Made by a program: the position numbers and the translations under genes. The notes under the pieces are model-generated. The model made no database searches. It was not told the DNA's origin and saw only the letters and a list, made by a program, of their open reading frames with translations. From contig NZ_JAHUWN010000018.1 in NCBI RefSeq assembly GCF_019219025.1, positions 76,754-140,753 of the forward strand: DNA of 64,000 nucleotides, in the 5' to 3' direction. Positions 59,338-64,000 of this stretch are shown in pieces (position 1 is the stretch's first letter; the number at the start of each line of letters is the position of its first letter). The DNA is from Bacillus sp. sid0103. Lineage in GTDB: Bacteria; Bacillota; Bacilli; Bacillales_B; DSM-18226.

Positions 59338-61665
59338 CTATGGTAAATAGGGGAAAAAGGTTCCTTTCCTGTGATAAAATTTATAAGTTATCGCTCCTTG
59401 TTTATCCGTTCGAAAAATATGGGTATTGGTTTTTTCTAACCGATCCAGCACCTCGTGATGCGGATGCCCAAATCGGTTTTTTTCACCTACTGAAATCAAG
59501 GCTGCTTTTGGATTTATTTGAGTGATAAAAGATTCTGCGCTTGATGTTTTACTGCCATGGTGGCCCGCTTTTAATACATCAATATGTAAATTAGGATATT
59601 GTTTAATGATCTTCACTTCCCCTGCTTGATCTAAATCCCCTCCAAAAAACCAACTTACTCCGCCTATTTGCGCAATGAACGAAATGGACCCGCCATTTCT
59701 TTCTCCGTCATAATTCTTTTCAGGGGATACGATATAAAAACCATTTTCTTCAATTGCCCACTGAGCTCCTGCAGACACTCTTTTGACAGGAATACGCTGC
59801 TTTTTCGCTTCCTTCATAATATCAAATTCTGTTTGAGATGGTTCGACCACATCAGGCATCAGGATTTGTTTTACCTTAATCTCTTTTAAAATTGAAAATG
59901 TCCCTCCAATATGATCCATATCCCCATGGGTTAGGATCAGTTTGTCAATCTTGGTAATTCCCTTTCCTTTTAGAAATGGAACAACAACATCCCTTCCCAC
60001 TTCAAAGGATTTAGCCCGTTCTCTCCATTTTTCTTCAGCAAAATGCAAGGTTCCACCTGTATCAATAAGATAAGTCCCCTTCCCATGCGGAAAATGGATT
60101 AGAAGACTATCTCCTTGGCCGACATCAATCATCGTTACTTCCCCAAATGGAGATAACCAGTTCCAACTGTGCTGCGATATTAGGAGGAAAATACTGAAAT
60201 TAATTAGGTAAACTTTCCTTTTTGGAAACCTTTTTGATTCCCACAGATAAAAAATAGCTAGGAGCAGTACAATATAACTGATGAGGATTAGCACATTTGG
60301 TCGCCCGGGTATAAAACGGAATAAGGAAAATGCAGCTAGATATTCAATTAAATGATTGGCAAGCCTAATAATCGTTAAGAAAAAATTAGTCAGAAGAATA
60401 GGGGTTTTTCCAAAGAGTAATTGAATGAAAAACAAAAGATATAGTCCGGGAAGATATAGAAATGAAAAAAGCGGGATATAAACCATATTTGCAACGATGC
60501 CTATTAATGAAACTTCAAAATAATGATACAGCAGGAAAGGAAGGGCTGCTAATTGAGCAACCACTGAGGTAGCGAGCATCCGCGTTAAATTCCTTTTATA
60601 TCCCTGAAGAATACCCGGAGCTGATAAAATGATAACAAAACTTACTGAAAAAGAGAGTTGGAAGCCTGCATCGAAAATTACCATTGGATTAATAAACAAG
60701 TAAGAAAGAAAAGCCAAACTGATGGCGTCAAGCGGGAAAAGCCTTATACGCACCCGCCACTTTACGGTTAGTAAGACAAGAAAAATCATCATAGCAGAGC
60801 GAATAACCGAGGGCGAACTTCCAGTTAAGATCACATAGATTGGAAGAAGCACGAGAAGAAAATTAATCATGAACTCCCTCGTTAATCCGAATCGAATGCC
60901 AAGATAATAGACCATCGCGATTAGTAAGGAAACATGGAGGCCCGAGATAGCCAGTAAATGAACAATACCAGTTTTTTGATAAGCTGATAAAATATCGGGA
61001 TCAAATAAATTTCTGTCACCAAAAATTAACGCGGCAGAAAGGGAGGCAATTTCACCAGGAAACTGAGACTCGAGATATTTAATCCCCATATAACGCAGTT
61101 GCTTAATCATGACCAATGGAGATAGCTGCAGTGGTGAGCAATGTTGAAGTGGATTTTCTTGAATCTCTATTATCCAATAAATGTTCTTCCTCGTTAAATA
61201 GGTTCGGTAATTAAAAGCATTGGGGTTTTTGGCAATGGCAGGCTTTTCTAGCGCGCCTGATACGGTGCATAATCTTTGATAAAACATTCTTGTTTGTAAA
61301 CTTGCTTTTTCATGTTCGGATTGAATTTTGTAGCGGACGAGGATTTTCTCCTTGAAGTGTTGCTCTGTTGCCTGAACTTGTAATAAGTCACCATCAATTT
61401 TAGGGTCTTGAGTATACTGTAGATGAAAAACCGTAGTAGGTGCGGGGATAACTGTTTTATTAAGGGAAGCGGAATGATATCCAATCAACAGGAAGATAAT
61501 AAAACACACCGTTATACATGTTAAATGTAAAAAAGTAAATCGCTTGTATTTATATAGAAGATAAAGAGTAAGAATTTGTAATAAGAAAAAAGGAAGGAAC
61601 TGAACAAGAGCACCTAGTACTCCAAATAAGACAGCGATTGCGAAATAGACGTATTTTCCATTCAT
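59338..61665 (-). CDS. comEC: Competence channel protein ComEC
   Basis: Forms the DNA uptake channel in the membrane. The 775-residue protein has N-terminal membrane segments and an OB-like domain, a central competence domain (about 200-480, with IFGDRNLFD and LLAISGLHVSLL) and a C-terminal metallo-beta-lactamase domain with THGDMDHIGG and KAGHHGSKTSS, thought to degrade the non-transported strand. All key motifs appear intact. Confidence 0.95.
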   Translation of the reverse strand: MNGKYVYFAIAVLFGVLGALVQFLPFFLLQILTLYLLYKYKRFTFLHLTCITVCFIIFLLIGYHSASLNKTVIPAPTTVFHLQYTQDPKIDGDLLQVQATEQHFKEKILVRYKIQSEHEKASLQTRMFYQRLCTVSGALEKPAIAKNPNAFNYRTYLTRKNIYWIIEIQENPLQHCSPLQLSPLVMIKQLRYMGIKYLESQFPGEIASLSAALIFGDRNLFDPDILSAYQKTGIVHLLAISGLHVSLLIAMVYYLGIRFGLTREFMINFLLVLLPIYVILTGSSPSVIRSAMMIFLVLLTVKWRVRIRLFPLDAISLAFLSYLFINPMVIFDAGFQLSFSVSFVIILSAPGILQGYKRNLTRMLATSVVAQLAALPFLLYHYFEVSLIGIVANMVYIPLFSFLYLPGLYLLFFIQLLFGKTPILLTNFFLTIIRLANHLIEYLAAFSLFRFIPGRPNVLILISYIVLLLAIFYLWESKRFPKRKVYLINFSIFLLISQHSWNWLSPFGEVTMIDVGQGDSLLIHFPHGKGTYLIDTGGTLHFAEEKWRERAKSFEVGRDVVVPFLKGKGITKIDKLILTHGDMDHIGGTFSILKEIKVKQILMPDVVEPSQTEFDIMKEAKKQRIPVKRVSAGAQWAIEENGFYIVSPEKNYDGERNGGSISFIAQIGGVSWFFGGDLDQAGEVKIIKQYPNLHIDVLKAGHHGSKTSSAESFITQINPKAALISVGEKNRFGHPHHEVLDRLEKTNTHIFRTDKQGAITYKFYHRKGTFFPYLP

Positions 61666-61690
61666 CTGATTTACTCCATGTTCTTTTAAA

Positions 61691-61715
61691 TAGAAGAGCC
61701 GGCATATTACCGGCG
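61691..61715 (-). terminator. Small hairpin between comEB and comEC
   Basis: A CCGG-taatatg-CCGG core followed by a TCTTCTATTT stretch on the minus strand. Weak; probably does not stop all transcription. Confidence 0.4.
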
Positions 61716-61729
61716 TCCGTTTTGAAGTC

Positions 61730-62200
61730 TTATTGTTTTACCTTTTGTAAATCAATAACTGACTCAGTTAATTCAACCTTTTCAATTGAAACGTTTGCTT
61801 TATGAAAAAGGTCAATCGCATACGGATGATTTTTATAATCCTCCGCATAATAAACCGTTTTAATACCTGCTTGGATAATTGCTTTACAACATTGAAGACA
61901 CGGGAAATGGGTGACATATATTTCAGCATCCGCGGTCGGAACTCCAAATTTAGCACACTGTAGCAGTGCATTCATTTCAGCATGTATGGTCCTCACACAG
62001 TGATTGTCAATAACATAACAACCTGTATCAATACAATGGTCTCCGCCCGTGATCGAACCATTGTAACCACCGGCAATAATTCGTTTATCTCTTACGATGG
62101 TCGCACCGACTGTCAACCGAGTACATGTGCTTCTAAGAGCAAGCAAATGGCTTTGTGCCATAAAATATTGATCCCATGAAATTCTCTCCACTTCTCCCAC
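61730..62200 (-). CDS. comEB: ComEB, dCMP deaminase family
   Basis: A 156-residue zinc deaminase with HAEMNALLQ (His ligand and catalytic Glu) and PCLQCCK (two Cys ligands), plus an SxTC-like LRSTCTRLTVG start. It probably converts dCMP to dUMP; its role in DNA uptake is not essential in B. subtilis. Middle gene of comEA-comEB-comEC. Confidence 0.94.
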   Translation of the reverse strand: MGEVERISWDQYFMAQSHLLALRSTCTRLTVGATIVRDKRIIAGGYNGSITGGDHCIDTGCYVIDNHCVRTIHAEMNALLQCAKFGVPTADAEIYVTHFPCLQCCKAIIQAGIKTVYYAEDYKNHPYAIDLFHKANVSIEKVELTESVIDLQKVKQ

Positions 62201-62265
62201 TCCCTTTTTTAAATTACTTCCTTAAGTTTAATCGTGCTTGTCCATATTGGTCAAATAAAGTTTTC

Positions 62266-62907
62266 CTAAATAGTTATCAAATCTTTTAATTTTTCAAAAG
62301 TTTTGTCACCAATACCGCTAATATTTTTTAGATCTTCAACTGTTTTAAAGGGGCCACTCGTGTTTCTATATTCGACGATGGCTGCAGCCTTAGCTGGCCC
62401 AATGCCGGGGAGATTTTGCAACTGAGTTTCATCTGCTTTATTAATGTTAATTTTCGTGTCTTTTTGACTGCCTCCTGAGGAGGAATTATTACCTCCGGAA
62501 GCGATTGGTGTTGTAATACCCTCTTCTCCTTTTGCAGGTATGTAAATAATCATTTCATCCTTGACATGTTCTGCAAAATTCACCTGACTTTGGTCTGCTT
62601 TGTCCGTTAATCCCCCTGCGCGGCTTATTACATCAATCACTCTTTCTCCTGTATTTGCTTGATAAACTCCTGGCTGTTTAATTTGTCCTTTCACATCCAC
62701 CATAATTTTTACTGGGAGGTCAGACTGCTTTTCAGGTTGGATATTTCTATTTTCTTTCTCTTCACTTTGAAACGTTTCTTCCATACTTAGGGTGTTAGTT
62801 GGCGAAGTCATAACAGAACCGCTGACATAAAAATAATAAATACCACTTAGTGCTATCAAAGCACCTATTAATACAGAAATCTTATGTGCAATCAACCAGT
62901 CTTTCAC
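62266..62907 (-). CDS. comEA: Competence DNA receptor ComEA
   Basis: Binds double-stranded DNA outside the membrane and passes it to ComEC. The 213-residue protein has one membrane segment (about 10-28), a SLBB-like domain (about 65-130), a Gly/Ser linker and C-terminal helix-hairpin-helix motifs (ETQLQNLPGIGPAKA, EDLKNISGIGDKT). The start is GTG at 62907 after AAAGGAAGG. Divergent from comER. Confidence 0.95.
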   Translation of the reverse strand: MKDWLIAHKISVLIGALIALSGIYYFYVSGSVMTSPTNTLSMEETFQSEEKENRNIQPEKQSDLPVKIMVDVKGQIKQPGVYQANTGERVIDVISRAGGLTDKADQSQVNFAEHVKDEMIIYIPAKGEEGITTPIASGGNNSSSGGSQKDTKININKADETQLQNLPGIGPAKAAAIVEYRNTSGPFKTVEDLKNISGIGDKTFEKLKDLITI

Positions 62908-62993
62908 TTGAATCCTTCCTTTCTAAAGGTATATTTCACTTTCTGAATTCATATGGTTATAAAAGAATATTGCATGCGAGGAGGGTCGGAACA

Positions 62994-63818
62994 ATGAATA
63001 TAGGTATTATCGGTACTGGTAATATGGGGACAATGCTGGTTGAAGCCATGATTGAAGGAAAAGCCATTTCCCCTGCTTCGATAATAATTACAAACAGGAC
63101 AAAATCAAAAGCCTTGTTGCTTAAAGATAAATATAAAGGAATTAAAGTTGGGGCAAATCCAGGAGAAGTAGCTGCTGAGTCCGACTTGTTATTTGTTTGT
63201 GTCAAACCATTGGATGTATATAAAATTTTAAATGAAATAAAACCACATTTAAGTCCAGAAAAATGTCTGATTTCGATAACGAGTCCTATCAGTACAAGCC
63301 AAATTGAGAAAAAGGTGGCCTGTTCATCTGCCAGGATTATCCCAAGCATTACCAATCGGGCCTTATCTGGGGTGTCATTGATTAGCTATGGAGAAAATTG
63401 CAGTGAGTTATGGAAAACAAAAATCGAGGAATTAACGGCCAAAATTTCGGTACCGGTTCATATTGAAGAAAAAATAACGAGAGCTGCCTCTGATATCGTC
63501 AGTTGTGGTCCCGCGTTCTTTAGCTATTTACTACAAAGTTTCATCAAAGCTGCAGTAAAAGAAACTGAAATTGATGAAAATGATGCAACCGTTATGGCAA
63601 GTGAAATGATTATCGGTCTAGGTGAGTTATTAAAGCAAGGACATTATACGTTGTCGTCACTACAAGAAAAGGTATGTGTAAAGGGTGGAATTACAGGCGA
63701 AGGTATTAAAGTATTAGATAATGAGCTCGGGGAAATTTTTGAACATATCTTCCAGGCAACACAAGCAAAATTTAAAGAAGACCTTGATAAAGTGGAAGCA
63801 CAATTCTCAAATTATTAA
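62994..63818 (+). CDS. comER: ComER, pyrroline-5-carboxylate reductase-like protein
   Basis: A 274-residue member of the ProC family: N-terminal NAD(P) Rossmann motif IGIIGTGNMGTML, and a C-terminal dimer domain. It is divergent from comE as in Bacillus. It is not needed for competence; links to biofilm and sporulation control are reported in B. subtilis. The start ATG at 62994 follows GAGGAGGG. Confidence 0.92.
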   Translation: MNIGIIGTGNMGTMLVEAMIEGKAISPASIIITNRTKSKALLLKDKYKGIKVGANPGEVAAESDLLFVCVKPLDVYKILNEIKPHLSPEKCLISITSPISTSQIEKKVACSSARIIPSITNRALSGVSLISYGENCSELWKTKIEELTAKISVPVHIEEKITRAASDIVSCGPAFFSYLLQSFIKAAVKETEIDENDATVMASEMIIGLGELLKQGHYTLSSLQEKVCVKGGITGEGIKVLDNELGEIFEHIFQATQAKFKEDLDKVEAQFSNY

Positions 63819-63879
63819 TTTCGTCATGAACTGACAATATTCCTTTTTTTTAAAATAAAAAAGCCATCTTTTTTGAACT

Positions 63880-63932
63880 GTAACCCGAATAATGGACACT
63901 AATTAAAAAGTGCCCCTTTATTCGGGTTTTTC
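63880..63932 (+). terminator. comER terminator
   Basis: AACCCGAATAA (63882-63892) pairs with TTATTCGGGTT (63918-63928) and is followed by T's; a small inner CACT/AGTG stem extends it. Confidence 0.8.
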
Positions 63933-63992
63933 TATGTCCCCAGAAAGAAAACCCGTTTATAATAAAAGAATTATTGTGGACGGAGGATTTAC

Positions 63993-64000
63993 ATGAGTAA
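63993..64000 (+). CDS. Start of an unidentified gene (partial)
   Basis: ATG at 63993 about seven bases after GGAGG, then AGT AA and the window end. Only the ribosome site and position support it. In B. subtilis the comER-side neighbour is a SAM methyltransferase on the other flank, so no identity is offered. Confidence 0.35.

Noticed and set aside
63880..63990. Possible left end of an insertion sequence after comER
   Set aside because: The inverted repeat is explained better as a terminator with T-run; no transposase sequence is visible before the window ends.

Overview
The window looks like chromosomal backbone of a spore-forming, aerobic, low-GC member of the Bacillaceae. The evidence is the gene order, which follows the Bacillus subtilis yqg-yqf-yqe-comE segment almost gene for gene, together with sporulation genes (gpr, spoIIP, yqfC, yqfD), a CIRCE-controlled dnaK operon, a glycyl T-box leader and the comE competence locus. 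A single-chain GlyRS, an Fnr-type regulator beside sodA, deoC beside mtaB and an acyl-CoA dehydrogenase beside cccA set it apart from B. subtilis and suggest a relative such as Neobacillus or a nearby genus. The genus is an inference.

Layout. 1-7 kb: pstS behind a PhoP box, a class B PBP, an MFS protein, Mn-SOD and an Fnr-type oxygen sensor. 7-20 kb: small membrane proteins, ispG, the znuC-znuB-zur zinc operon, nfo, cshB, yqfQ, ispH, the trmK-nif3 pair and cccA. 20-30 kb: acyl-CoA dehydrogenase, sigA and dnaG, a decayed yqxD, ppsR-ccpN, glyS with its T-box, and recO. 30-41 kb: yqzL, era, cdd, dgkA, ybeY, yqfF, phoH, yqfD, yqfC, yqfB, floA, nfeD, yqeY and rpsU, one long minus-strand series. 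41-54 kb: a Na/Pi transporter, deoC, then the heat-shock operon hrcA-grpE-dnaK-dnaJ-prmA-rsmE-mtaB, hemW and lepA. 54-64 kb: yqxA, spoIIP, gpr, rpsT, holA, yqzM, comEC, comEB, comEA and comER.

How the genes work together. Most are housekeeping: replication (dnaG, holA), transcription (sigA), tRNA and ribosome modification and assembly (era, ybeY, rsmE, prmA, mtaB, trmK, rpsU, rpsT, lepA), repair (nfo, recO), and two MEP-pathway Fe-S enzymes (ispG, ispH). Visible regulation includes a PhoP box (pstS), a probable Zur box (znuCB-zur), CIRCE (hrcA operon), the glyS T-box, and a terminator whose 3' arm carries the yqfC ribosome binding site.

I found no unmistakable new defence or biosynthetic system. 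The most unusual content is non-coding. There are two families of structured repeats. R1 is a roughly 180-bp element with 10-bp terminal inverted repeats (three copies, one internally deleted and lying inside the glyS leader). R2 is a roughly 120-bp hairpin repeat (four copies, one apparently inserted inside another). In addition, yqxD is split over four reading frames, and ccpN has a stop codon where its start region should be.
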